Positions 1-5,442 of a DNA stretch of 5,442 nt are shown piece by piece. The number at the start of each line of letters is the position of its first letter. Position 1 is the first letter of the stretch. The position numbers were made by a program, and so were the translations under genes. Origin of the DNA: Kocuria sp. (GTDB taxonomy: Bacteria > Actinomycetota > Actinomycetes > Actinomycetales > Micrococcaceae); the NCBI GenBank assembly GCA_030453435.1, contig JAKDKI010000174.1, positions 1-5,442 of the forward strand, in the 5' to 3' direction. Under the pieces are notes generated by a model that saw only the letters and a list, made by a program, of their open reading frames with translations, had not been told where the DNA came from and did not search any database.

Positions 1-143
1 CTCAGTACCCCTGAATTGTCTGTGCGGGCCAGCACGGCGGCGCCAGTCCTCTAGTCGTGCCCACCGCCGAGCCCGGCCTCCTGGCGACCGCCGCCCGAAT
101 GGCACTGGTGCCAAAGCTAATGCGCGGGATGCCTTACATACCC
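1..143. other. Gene-free stretch beside a broken gene end
   Basis: No convincing coding sequence is visible here in any frame. The stretch lies just past the premature stop of the PRISE-like gene. Translating all three minus-strand frames past the break did not recover the missing C-terminal half, so a simple frameshift does not explain the truncation. A short near-direct repeat, TACCCCTGAAT at 6-16 and TACCCCTAAT at 139-148, brackets the stretch. GGCACTGGTGCCAAAG at 101-116 loosely resembles IS6-family terminal repeats but points the wrong way for a simple insertion. A deletion scar or mobile-element end is possible, but neither is demonstrated. Confidence 0.35.
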
Positions 144-599
144 CTAATGGATATAGAAGTTGGCCACGGGCAGGCGCGGTTCGCTCTCCAGGAAGGGGGT
201 ATCGGGCATCTCACTCTTACCGTAGGCCTCGAAGGGGCCCAGGTAATGCTTCAACCCGGTCATCAGTGCCACGTGCTCCACCGGCGCGTGGCCCAGGGCG
301 GTGAGCAGGTTGCGCAACATCCCGGCGTTGACCCGGATGTTTTCATCCTCGGTGTCCTGCCGCGACCACGCGGTGAAGAACACGTGGGTGGGGCGCTCCC
401 CGGCCAGGGCCTGGGAGAGGCTGTCCTGGGATCGCAGGTCCGCGCTGATGTGCCGGGCGCTGCTGCCGGGTACTGCGGTCCGGGACAGGGCCAGCACTTC
501 CCAGCCGTTGGCACGGGTTAGCTGGTCGGTCAGGGCGGAGCCGGCGATGCCACTGGCACCCACCACCAGGGCGGTTCGGGTGTGCGTGGGGTGGTCCAT
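144..599 (-). pseudogene. 3'-truncated PRISE-like NAD(P)-dependent reductase (atypical SDR)
   Basis: This is the N-terminal 151 residues of an atypical short-chain dehydrogenase resembling progesterone 5-beta-reductase/iridoid synthase (PRISE) proteins, which reduce activated enones with NAD(P)H and are usually about 350-400 residues. Visible are the Rossmann motif GASGIAG (residues 14-20), an acidic residue in the SADL segment (54), the family segment TGLKHYLGPFEAYGK (114-128) with the expected catalytic lysine 117, and PRLPVANFY (141-149). Relatives continue NFYY-x-x-ED into the active-site tyrosine region and substrate domain; here the reading changes to Ile-His-stop. Everything needed for substrate binding is missing, so activity is unlikely. 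The ATG at 599 is chosen because GAGGA (611-607) lies 7 nt upstream and the Rossmann strand starts about ten residues in; the in-frame GTG at 725 has no ribosome site. The gene is divergent from the next SDR. The family call is from remembered motifs, not a search. Confidence 0.72.
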
Positions 600-606
600 G
601 GGGTGG

Positions 607-611
607 TCCTC
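607..611 (-). promoter_or_regulatory. Ribosome binding site of the truncated PRISE-like gene
   Basis: The minus strand reads GAGGA 7 nt before the ATG at 599. This decides between that start and the in-frame GTG at 725, which has only a pyrimidine-rich run (TTTTTCC) just before it. Confidence 0.6.
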
Positions 612-742
612 GTTTCGGTCGGGGCTTCGAGCGGGGTCCTCGGCGTCCAAAGGGGAGGCGCGACACCGCGGGCGCCGGCCACCTGTATCGCGCACGTTCC
701 GGATCACACCCCCTGCCCGATCCACGGAAAAATCAGTAGGCT

Positions 743-753
743 TACAATATTAT
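743..753 (+). promoter_or_regulatory. Candidate -10 region upstream of the SDR gene
   Basis: The 178-nt divergent intergenic region has one clearly AT-rich patch. It contains TACAAT (743-748) overlapping TATTAT (748-753), each close to the -10 consensus TATAAT. Transcription from here would leave a leader of roughly 20 nt before the ATG at 778, with the ribosome site GAGGAAGGAG inside it. I see no good -35 hexamer at the right distance and no clear stress-sigma (GTTT/GGGTA-type) promoter. The complementary strand reads GATAAT across 754-749, so the patch could also serve the divergent gene, but that is weaker. Confidence 0.35.
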
Positions 754-777
754 CCCACCACGAGGAAGGAGTCGGAC

Positions 778-1716
778 ATGACCGACACCAGCCATGAGGC
801 ACACCAGAATGCGAACCACGAGACAACGGACCAGTTGACCTTCCAGAATCCGGTGACGCGCTACCCGACCATCCAGCCGCCCGAGCAACACCAGCCCGAG
901 CCGGGCCTGGATGTTGAGCTCGAACCCAAGACCGACCGCGGAGAAGAATCCTATCGCGGCACGGGTCGCCTGGAGGGGCGCAAGGCGCTGATCACGGGTG
1001 CGGACTCCGGAATCGGTGCGGCCGTTGCCATCGCGTTCGCCAAGGAGGGGGCCGACATCGCTCTCAATTACCTGCCGGACGAAGAGCCGGACGCGCAAGT
1101 CGTCAAGGCTGTCATTGAGAAGGCCGGCCGCAAGGCCGCGCTGATCCCGGGTGATCTCTCGGACAAGGCGTTCTGCACGACGGTTGTGGAGAACGCCGTC
1201 AACGAGCTGGGCGGACTGGACATCCTGGTCAATAACGCCGGTCGACAGATTTTCTCGGAGAGCCTCGAGGAGCTGAGCGACGAGCAGCTGACGGACACCT
1301 TCACGGTCAATATCATTGCGATGTTCCGCGTCACGAAAGCCGCGCTCCAGCACCTTCCAGCGGGCTCGTCCATCATCAACACCACGTCGGTCGAAGCCTA
1401 CCAACCGGCGCCCATCCTGTTGGATTACGCTTCGACGAAGGCGGCGATCAACAACTTCACCAAGGGCTTGGCCCAGCAGCTCGCGCCCAAGGGGATCCGC
1501 GTCAATGCGGTGGCACCCGGCCCCATTTGGACGCCGCTGCAGGTCAGCGACGGTCAGCCGAAGGAGTCACTGCCGGAATTCGGCCAGTCCACTCCGCTGG
1601 GCCGTGCCGGACAGCCCGCCGAACTCGCGCCGGCCTATGTGTTCTTGGCCTCCTCGGAGTCCAGCTACGTCCTGGGGGAGACCCTCAACGTCAACGGCGG
1701 CATGCCCACTCCGTAA
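778..1716 (+). CDS. SDR family oxidoreductase, YghA / general stress protein 39 type
   Basis: This is a complete 312-residue classical short-chain dehydrogenase, a cytosolic NAD(P)-dependent oxidoreductase probably acting on an aldehyde, ketone or alcohol; the substrate cannot be read from sequence. Motifs are in order: TGADSGIG cofactor loop (73-80), GDLSD adenine-side acidic motif (125-129), NNAG (152-155), Asn178, Ser204, and the catalytic pair Tyr217/Lys221 in YASTK, then PGPIWTP (247-253). All four catalytic-tetrad residues are present. The roughly 65-residue leader is hydrophilic, and its PPEQHQPEPG segment followed by YRGTGRLEGR matches the N-terminal extension known in E. coli YghA and Bacillus GS39 relatives; the first 27 or so residues go beyond that and look disordered. 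No signal peptide or membrane segment is seen. The ATG at 778 has GAGGAAGGAG (762-771) 6 nt upstream; the open frame back to 301 has no such site. Stress induction is typical of relatives but not shown here. Confidence 0.93.
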   Translation: MTDTSHEAHQNANHETTDQLTFQNPVTRYPTIQPPEQHQPEPGLDVELEPKTDRGEESYRGTGRLEGRKALITGADSGIGAAVAIAFAKEGADIALNYLPDEEPDAQVVKAVIEKAGRKAALIPGDLSDKAFCTTVVENAVNELGGLDILVNNAGRQIFSESLEELSDEQLTDTFTVNIIAMFRVTKAALQHLPAGSSIINTTSVEAYQPAPILLDYASTKAAINNFTKGLAQQLAPKGIRVNAVAPGPIWTPLQVSDGQPKESLPEFGQSTPLGRAGQPAELAPAYVFLASSESSYVLGETLNVNGGMPTP

Positions 1717-1731
1717 CCGTTGTGCTTGAGC

Positions 1732-1761
1732 CGGCCCGCCCCGCGGAATGGGGGCGGGCCG
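1732..1761 (+). terminator. GC-rich hairpin after the SDR gene
   Basis: CGGCCCGCCCC (1732-1742) pairs perfectly with GGGGCGGGCCG (1751-1761), giving an 11-bp stem with an 8-nt loop, beginning 15 nt after the SDR stop codon. No T-run follows, which is common for hairpins in high-GC actinobacteria but makes intrinsic termination less certain. It separates the SDR gene from the promoter-like sequence of the VOC gene. Confidence 0.55.
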
Positions 1762-1798
1762 CCCGGGTCCGCATCCGTGAAAAGGGGCCGCTCGATCA

Positions 1799-1827
1799 TT
1801 GCCAGCCCTGCCGGGCGGGCCGATACT
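1799..1827 (+). promoter_or_regulatory. Candidate sigma-70-type promoter for the VOC gene
   Basis: TTGCCA (1799-1804, five of six matches to TTGACA) lies exactly 17 nt before GATACT (1822-1827, four of six matches to TATAAT). Transcription would start near 1834, leaving a leader of about 55 nt before the ATG at 1889. Its place after a hairpin suggests the VOC gene is transcribed on its own rather than with the SDR gene. Confidence 0.45.
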
Positions 1828-1888
1828 GGACCCAGCGCCGTTGATCCCTGCTGGTCAACCGGCTCCAGAATCGGCCGAGGAGGATCCC

Positions 1889-2788
1889 ATGCAAAAGATC
1901 GTGCCCAACGTCTGGTTCCAGGGCAACGCAGCGGAAGGTGCCGAATTCTACGAGCACGCCCTGCCCAACACGCACATGGTTGATTCGGCCAACTATCCGA
2001 CGGAAGGACTCCTGGAGTTTCAGCAAGACCTCGCGGGCGAACTGCTCACGGCAGTTCTCGAAATAGAGGGGTACCGGGTACTCCTGATCAATGCGGGCGA
2101 TGAGTTCACGCCGAACCCGGCCATTTCCTTCCTGTTGAACTTCGATCCGTCCAGGGACGAGAACGCCAGGACCACGCTGCAACGGGTGTGGAGCCGACTC
2201 TCTCCGGGCGGCACCGCGCTCATGCCCCTGGACACGTACCCCTTCAGCGAGTACTACGGCTGGGTGCAGGACCGCTACGGAGTGAGCTGGCAACTAATGC
2301 TCACCAATCCCGAGGGTGAACCGCGGCCGTTCATCACACCGTCCTTGATGTTCGGCGGACAAGCGCAAAACCATGCCAAGCAAGCCGTTGAGTACTACAC
2401 GGGGGTATTCGGGGATGCCAAGCTCGGAGCTTTGGTGCCCTACGCGGACCAGACGGGTCCTGCATTGCCCGGCAATGTCATGTATTCGGACTTCACGGTG
2501 GAAGACCAATGGTTCTCGGCCATGGATTCCGGTGTGACGCAGGACTTCAGCTTCACTCCCGGGGTGTCATTGATGGTCAATTGCACCGACCAGGATGAGA
2601 TCGACCGGTTCTGGGAGGCGCTCTCAGCAGTGCCGGAGGCTGAGCAATGCGGCTGGTGCACGGATCAATTCGGAGTGAGCTGGCAGGTCGTGCCGGTGGA
2701 CACCGACGATCTCATGAAACAGCCCGGGGCGTTCGAACGCATGCTGACCATGAAAAAGCTCGACATCGCCCAACTGCGAGGCGACTAA
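1889..2788 (+). CDS. Tandem-domain VOC family protein (PhnB / glyoxalase-like)
   Basis: This 299-residue protein contains two vicinal-oxygen-chelate domains of the PhnB-like type (often annotated as '3-demethylubiquinone-9 3-methyltransferase' domains, although methyltransferase activity is not implied). Domain 1 spans about residues 1-138 and domain 2 about 150-270. Each starts with a PNVWF or PSLMF strand, then an AEFYEHAL or VEYYTGVF helix, and ends with the same signature: YGWVQDRYGVSWQLM (123-137) and CGWCTDQFGVSWQVV (254-268). The internal repeat indicates duplication of one domain. The substrate, and whether a metal is bound, are unknown; the canonical metal ligands of active glyoxalases are not obvious. 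It is hydrophilic and probably cytosolic. The ATG at 1889 is preceded by GAGGAGGA (1877-1884); the earlier in-frame ATG at 1799 overlaps the promoter-like sequence and adds a proline-rich stretch foreign to the family. It converges with metB. Confidence 0.9.
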   Translation: MQKIVPNVWFQGNAAEGAEFYEHALPNTHMVDSANYPTEGLLEFQQDLAGELLTAVLEIEGYRVLLINAGDEFTPNPAISFLLNFDPSRDENARTTLQRVWSRLSPGGTALMPLDTYPFSEYYGWVQDRYGVSWQLMLTNPEGEPRPFITPSLMFGGQAQNHAKQAVEYYTGVFGDAKLGALVPYADQTGPALPGNVMYSDFTVEDQWFSAMDSGVTQDFSFTPGVSLMVNCTDQDEIDRFWEALSAVPEAEQCGWCTDQFGVSWQVVPVDTDDLMKQPGAFERMLTMKKLDIAQLRGD

Positions 2789-2792
2789 ACAC

Positions 2793-2826
2793 TGGTGGCC
2801 GGACTCAGGGGCAAGTCCGGCCACCA
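2793..2826. terminator. Perfect 13-bp hairpin between convergent genes
   Basis: TGGTGGCCGGACT (2793-2805) pairs perfectly with AGTCCGGCCACCA (2814-2826) around an 8-nt loop, starting 5 nt after the VOC stop codon. It lies between two converging genes and could terminate from either side, although neither side has a long T-run. The right arm also forms half of the palindrome CCACCATGGTGG (2821-2832), so a smaller alternative fold is possible. Confidence 0.68.
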
Positions 2827-2832
2827 TGGTGG

Positions 2833-2852
2833 ATCAACCGAAGAAGGTTGAT
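2833..2852 (-). terminator. Second hairpin at the metB stop codon
   Basis: ATCAACC (2833-2839) and GGTTGAT (2846-2852) form a 7-bp stem with a 6-nt loop that touches the last base of the metB stop codon (2854-2852 on the minus strand). It is weaker than the neighbouring hairpin. For minus-strand transcription it would form first, followed by the 13-bp hairpin, so the pair may act as a double terminator for the metY-metB operon. Confidence 0.4.
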
Positions 2853-4042
2853 TAGTGTGTTGCCGTCAGGGCGCGATCCAGGTCTGCCACATGATCCTGC
2901 AGGTCCTCGATCCCCACGGACAGCCGGACCAGGTCCTTGGGAACTTCGTGCGGGGTACCCACACGGGAACCGTGGGTCATGTTGTGTGGCACGCACGTCA
3001 GCGACTCCACACCCCCCAGGCTCACGGACAGGTTGTACAGCTGCGTGTTCTTCACGAACGCGTGGGCCGCTGCCTCCCCACCGCGGGGCCGGAACGAGAT
3101 GATCCCGCCGTAGCCACCGTTCAGGGTCAACGTGGCCAGATCGTGGCCGGGGTGTTCTTCGAGCCCGGGGTAGAACACTTCCAGAACATCCTCCCGGTCA
3201 CGCAGCCAGCGAGCAACGGCCAGCGCATTGGAGCAATGACGTTCCATCCGCAACGGCAGGGTCTTCAATCCGCGCGCGGCCAGGAAGGAATCGAAGGGGC
3301 CGGCCACCGCACCGCCGGCAAACTGCTGGAAACCAATCAGCTCACTCAACGGCTGGCCGTCCCACTCGGTGTTGCCCACCACCACGGCACCGCCCAACAC
3401 GTCCGAGTGGCCTCCAATGTACTTGGTGGTCGAATGCACCACCGCGTGCGCTCCCAGGGTCAGGGGGTTCTGCAGGGCGGGGGACGCAAACGTGTTGTCG
3501 ACCACCAAAAGGGCCCCGGCGGCGTCGGCGACCTGCGCCCACGCGGCGATGTCCGCGACGCGAAGCAGGGGATTGGACGGCGTCTCCAACCACAACACCT
3601 TGGTCTCGCCGGCGCGAACGGTTGCGGCGGCGTCGTCGGCGGAAGCGGACGGCACGAAGCTGTGCGTGACACCCCACTTGGAGAGCACCTGGTCGACCAA
3701 GCGAAAGGTGCCGCCGTACACGTCCGCGGCCAACACGATGTGGTCGCCGGGCTTGAGGACCGAGCGTAACAGGGCGTCTTCGGCGGCCATGCCGGAGGCG
3801 AATGCGAACGCACGGGTGCCGCGCTCCACAGCGGCGAGCTGTTCCTCGAATCCGCCGCGCGTGGGGTTGGAACCGCGGCTGTACTCGTAGCCGCCGGTGC
3901 GGAACTCGTTGACGCCGTCCTGCACGAACGTGGAGGTCTGGTAGATCGGCGGGACCACGGCACCGGTGGTCGGATCCGGTTCCTGGCCGACGTGAATGGC
4001 GCGCGTGGCCAGGCCGGGGAGGGAGAAATCAGTGACGGTCAT
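2852..4042 (-). CDS. metB: Cystathionine gamma-synthase (or gamma-lyase), PLP-dependent
   Basis: This 396-residue fold-type I PLP enzyme of the Cys/Met metabolism family would condense an activated homoserine ester with cysteine to form cystathionine, a step toward homocysteine and methionine; homologues may also act as gamma-lyases. Motifs: HAG-like IHVGQEPDPTTGAVVPPIY start (16-34), YSRGSNPT phosphate-binding segment supplied to the partner subunit (54-61), SGMAA (83-87), VDNTFASP with the Asp contacting the PLP nitrogen (181-188), PLP lysine 207 in STTKYIGGHSD, and LVRLSVGIED with the carboxylate-binding Arg373. Length and wording closely match actinobacterial MetB. The segment before MTH reads CVPHN rather than the more usual HPA-type sequence. 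The ATG at 4042 has GAAGGA (4056-4051) 8 nt upstream, inside metY; the longer open frame to 4153 simply runs over metY. It is second in the metY-metB operon and overlaps it by 14 nt, suggesting coupled translation. Synthase and lyase activity cannot be separated by eye. Confidence 0.92.
   Translation of the reverse strand: MTVTDFSLPGLATRAIHVGQEPDPTTGAVVPPIYQTSTFVQDGVNEFRTGGYEYSRGSNPTRGGFEEQLAAVERGTRAFAFASGMAAEDALLRSVLKPGDHIVLAADVYGGTFRLVDQVLSKWGVTHSFVPSASADDAAATVRAGETKVLWLETPSNPLLRVADIAAWAQVADAAGALLVVDNTFASPALQNPLTLGAHAVVHSTTKYIGGHSDVLGGAVVVGNTEWDGQPLSELIGFQQFAGGAVAGPFDSFLAARGLKTLPLRMERHCSNALAVARWLRDREDVLEVFYPGLEEHPGHDLATLTLNGGYGGIISFRPRGGEAAAHAFVKNTQLYNLSVSLGGVESLTCVPHNMTHGSRVGTPHEVPKDLVRLSVGIEDLQDHVADLDRALTATH
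4029..4042 (-). other. 14-nt metY-metB overlap (likely translational coupling)
   Basis: The metB start codon (4042-4040) lies inside the last codons of metY, whose TGA stop is at 4031-4029. The metB ribosome site GAAGGA (4056-4051) is also within metY. Ribosomes finishing metY would end just past the metB start, an arrangement that usually keeps two products in a fixed ratio. Confidence 0.85.
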
Positions 4043-5405
4043 GGAAAGAATCCTTCGACGGGTAGTTGGGATCGCGGTGGACCCACTCGGCGGTGGCCCG
4101 AGCGGCGTTGGACAATCGTTCCCACGCGGCCGGCGGCTCGGTGGCATCGGCAATCACGGACAGCGCCTGGAACAGGTCCGCGGTGATGTCCGCGACGTCT
4201 TCGAGCCCCACGGTGAACCGCAAGGTCTGCTCGGTGATGCCGCTGGCCTCGAACTGCTCGGGCGTAAGGCGGCAGTGCGTCATGCTGGCCGGGTGGGCCA
4301 CCAGGGTGCGCACGTCACCGATGTTGGCGGCGAGCTTGATGAGACGCAGCGAGTTCACGACTTGCTCGACCTGCTCGGGGGTGCCGTTCAGGTCCACGGA
4401 GAACACCCCGCCGGTACCGCGATACCCGCCCTGGGCGTACAGCTCTTCCTGCCGCGCGCCACCGAAATGCGGGTGGTGGACGCGAGCCACGGCCGGGTGC
4501 CGGTTCAGGGTCGCCGCCAACGACGCCGCCGTGGCCGACTGCCTCTCCACGCGCACTCCCAGCGTGGAGATTCCCTGCAGGATCTCGTGCGCGGTAATGG
4601 CGGTCATGCACGGGCCCAGGTCGTTGAGGTACTTGCAGCGGGCCACACCCAACAACGCGCGCTTGGCGCCGTAGATCTCCACGGGGGAGCGATCGCCCCA
4701 GCGGGGATGCGGGGTGGTGAGCCACGGCCACCGCTCCGGATCTTCGCTCGGGTCGAAGTTGCCGGTGTCCACCAACAGACCGCCCAGTGGGCCGCCGTGA
4801 CCGGACAGGTACTTGGTGGCCGAGTGAATCACCAGGTCAGCCCCGTGCTCACCGGGGGTGAACAAGTGCGGCGTGGCCACGGTGTTGTCCACGATCACCA
4901 CGGCACCGTTGCGGTGGGCGATGTCCGCGATGGCGTCCAACTCCGGAAGGTCCGCGAGCGGGTTGGCGATCGACTCCAGGAAGAACACCCGGGTCTCCGG
5001 CGTGACCGCGGCTTCCCATTGCTCCGGGTACCGCGGATCCGCGAACGTCACGGTCAATCCGGTCTCGGCCAGGGTGTCCGTGAGCAGATCCACGGTGCCG
5101 CCGTACAGGTGCGACGACGCCACCACGTGCCCGTTGACCGGCCCGGTCAGCGCGAGCAACGCCAGGGTCACCGCGGCCTGACCGGACGAGGTGGCCACGG
5201 CGCACTCGGCCCGTTCCAGCTTGGTCACCGCGCTCTCCAGCGCCGTGACGTTCGGGTTGCCGGTGCGAGCGTAGGTGTAGCCGGCAGCGCGTTGCGCGAA
5301 GACCGCGCGAGCATCTGCCAGGGTATTGAACGCGTACGCCGCACTGTGATGGATGGGCGCCACAATGGGGCTACCCAGGGGTGCGGGTTTGGTCTGCTCG
5401 GGCAC
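4029..5405 (-). CDS. metY: O-acetylhomoserine sulfhydrylase-like PLP enzyme (divergent MetY)
   Basis: This 458-residue fold-type I PLP enzyme, a paralogue of the downstream MetB, probably converts O-acetyl- (or succinyl-) homoserine plus sulfide to homocysteine. Motifs: PIHHSAAYAF (17-26), YARTGNPNV phosphate segment (45-53), SSGQAA (73-78), LESIANPLADLPELDAIA (143-160), VDNTVATPH (172-180), PLP lysine 198 in HSATKYLSGHG, ANIGDVRTLVAHPASMTH (360-377, very typical of MetY) and LRFTVGLED with Arg396. Two oddities stand out: the usual N-terminal arm containing an IHAG motif is absent, and about 43 residues follow the normal family end near residue 415. The 215-270 region is also less typical. 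The start is GTG at 5405, with GAAGGG (5419-5414) 8 nt upstream and an in-frame TAG at 5429-5427, so no longer N-terminus can be encoded without a sequence error. It is the first visible gene of the operon; any leader or riboswitch lies mostly beyond the window. The exact substrate is inferred. Confidence 0.88.
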   Translation of the reverse strand: MPEQTKPAPLGSPIVAPIHHSAAYAFNTLADARAVFAQRAAGYTYARTGNPNVTALESAVTKLERAECAVATSSGQAAVTLALLALTGPVNGHVVASSHLYGGTVDLLTDTLAETGLTVTFADPRYPEQWEAAVTPETRVFFLESIANPLADLPELDAIADIAHRNGAVVIVDNTVATPHLFTPGEHGADLVIHSATKYLSGHGGPLGGLLVDTGNFDPSEDPERWPWLTTPHPRWGDRSPVEIYGAKRALLGVARCKYLNDLGPCMTAITAHEILQGISTLGVRVERQSATAASLAATLNRHPAVARVHHPHFGGARQEELYAQGGYRGTGGVFSVDLNGTPEQVEQVVNSLRLIKLAANIGDVRTLVAHPASMTHCRLTPEQFEASGITEQTLRFTVGLEDVADITADLFQALSVIADATEPPAAWERLSNAARATAEWVHRDPNYPSKDSFHDRH

Positions 5406-5413
5406 AGGAGGCG

Positions 5414-5429
5414 CCCTTCGGATGCGCTA
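5414..5429 (-). promoter_or_regulatory. Ribosome site and upstream stop fixing the metY start
   Basis: On the minus strand GAAGGG (5419-5414) lies 8 nt before the GTG at 5405, and a TAG in the same frame at 5429-5427 closes the frame upstream. No ATG, GTG or TTG lies between, so the GTG is the only available start. This matters because the resulting protein lacks the family's usual N-terminal arm. Confidence 0.7.
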
Positions 5430-5442
5430 GGGAGGGTCTCGG

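Noticed and set aside
101..116. IS6-family-like terminal repeat GGCACTGGTGCCAAAG
   Set aside because: It has imperfect similarity, points into a space of only about 50 nt before the gene remnant, and no matching second end or transposase is present.
57..521. Plus-strand open frame of 154 codons across the PRISE-like gene
   Set aside because: It lies antisense to a gene with clear family motifs, has no ribosome site or recognisable domain, and is what high-GC DNA produces by chance.
599..725. Longer N-terminus for the PRISE-like protein from the GTG at 725
   Set aside because: It has no Shine-Dalgarno site, the added 42 residues are arginine-rich and unlike the family, and the ATG at 599 has GAGGA at correct spacing.
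301..777. N-terminal extension of the SDR frame back to 301
   Set aside because: It overlaps the divergent gene in antisense and lacks a ribosome site, whereas 778 has a near-ideal one.
742..1404. Long minus-strand open frame antisense to the SDR gene
   Set aside because: The plus strand encodes a complete SDR with all catalytic residues; the antisense frame shows no family features.
2855..3769. Plus-strand 304-codon open frame opposite metB
   Set aside because: It is a mirror of the metB reading frame; its product is low-complexity and matches nothing I recognise.
5406..5442. SAM riboswitch upstream of metY
   Set aside because: Such elements are known before actinobacterial methionine genes, but only 37 nt of leader are in the window and no riboswitch core is visible.

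Overview
The window is high-GC DNA (lines counted by eye range from about 55 to 77 percent) with compact genes, strong purine-rich Shine-Dalgarno sites and one GTG start. The proteins resemble actinobacterial homologues, most clearly the cystathionine gamma-synthase, so a Micrococcales-type actinobacterium is the best guess. Genus cannot be fixed from this sequence alone.

Layout, left to right. Positions 1-143 hold no gene I can support; they lie beyond the broken end of a truncated gene and may be a rearrangement or mobile-element junction. At 144-599 (minus) is the N-terminal part of a PRISE-type (progesterone 5-beta-reductase/iridoid synthase-like) NAD(P) enzyme that stops abruptly in the conserved NFYY active-site motif. 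It is divergent from a complete 312-residue classical short-chain dehydrogenase of the YghA/general stress protein 39 type (778-1716, plus). A GC-rich hairpin follows, then a candidate sigma-70 promoter, then a 299-residue protein made of two PhnB-like VOC domains (1889-2788, plus).

The right half is a minus-strand sulfur amino-acid operon: metY-like O-acetylhomoserine sulfhydrylase (5405-4029), then metB-like cystathionine gamma-synthase (4042-2852), overlapping by 14 nt. Together they could offer two routes from an activated homoserine ester: direct sulfhydrylation to homocysteine, and condensation with cysteine to cystathionine. The operon converges on the VOC gene, and two hairpins sit between their stop codons.

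I see no CRISPR array, tRNA, rRNA, complete insertion sequence or clearly novel system. The most notable points are the sharp truncation of the PRISE-like gene, the atypical ends of the MetY-like protein (no usual N-terminal arm, long C-terminal tail), and the overlapping metY-metB pair.
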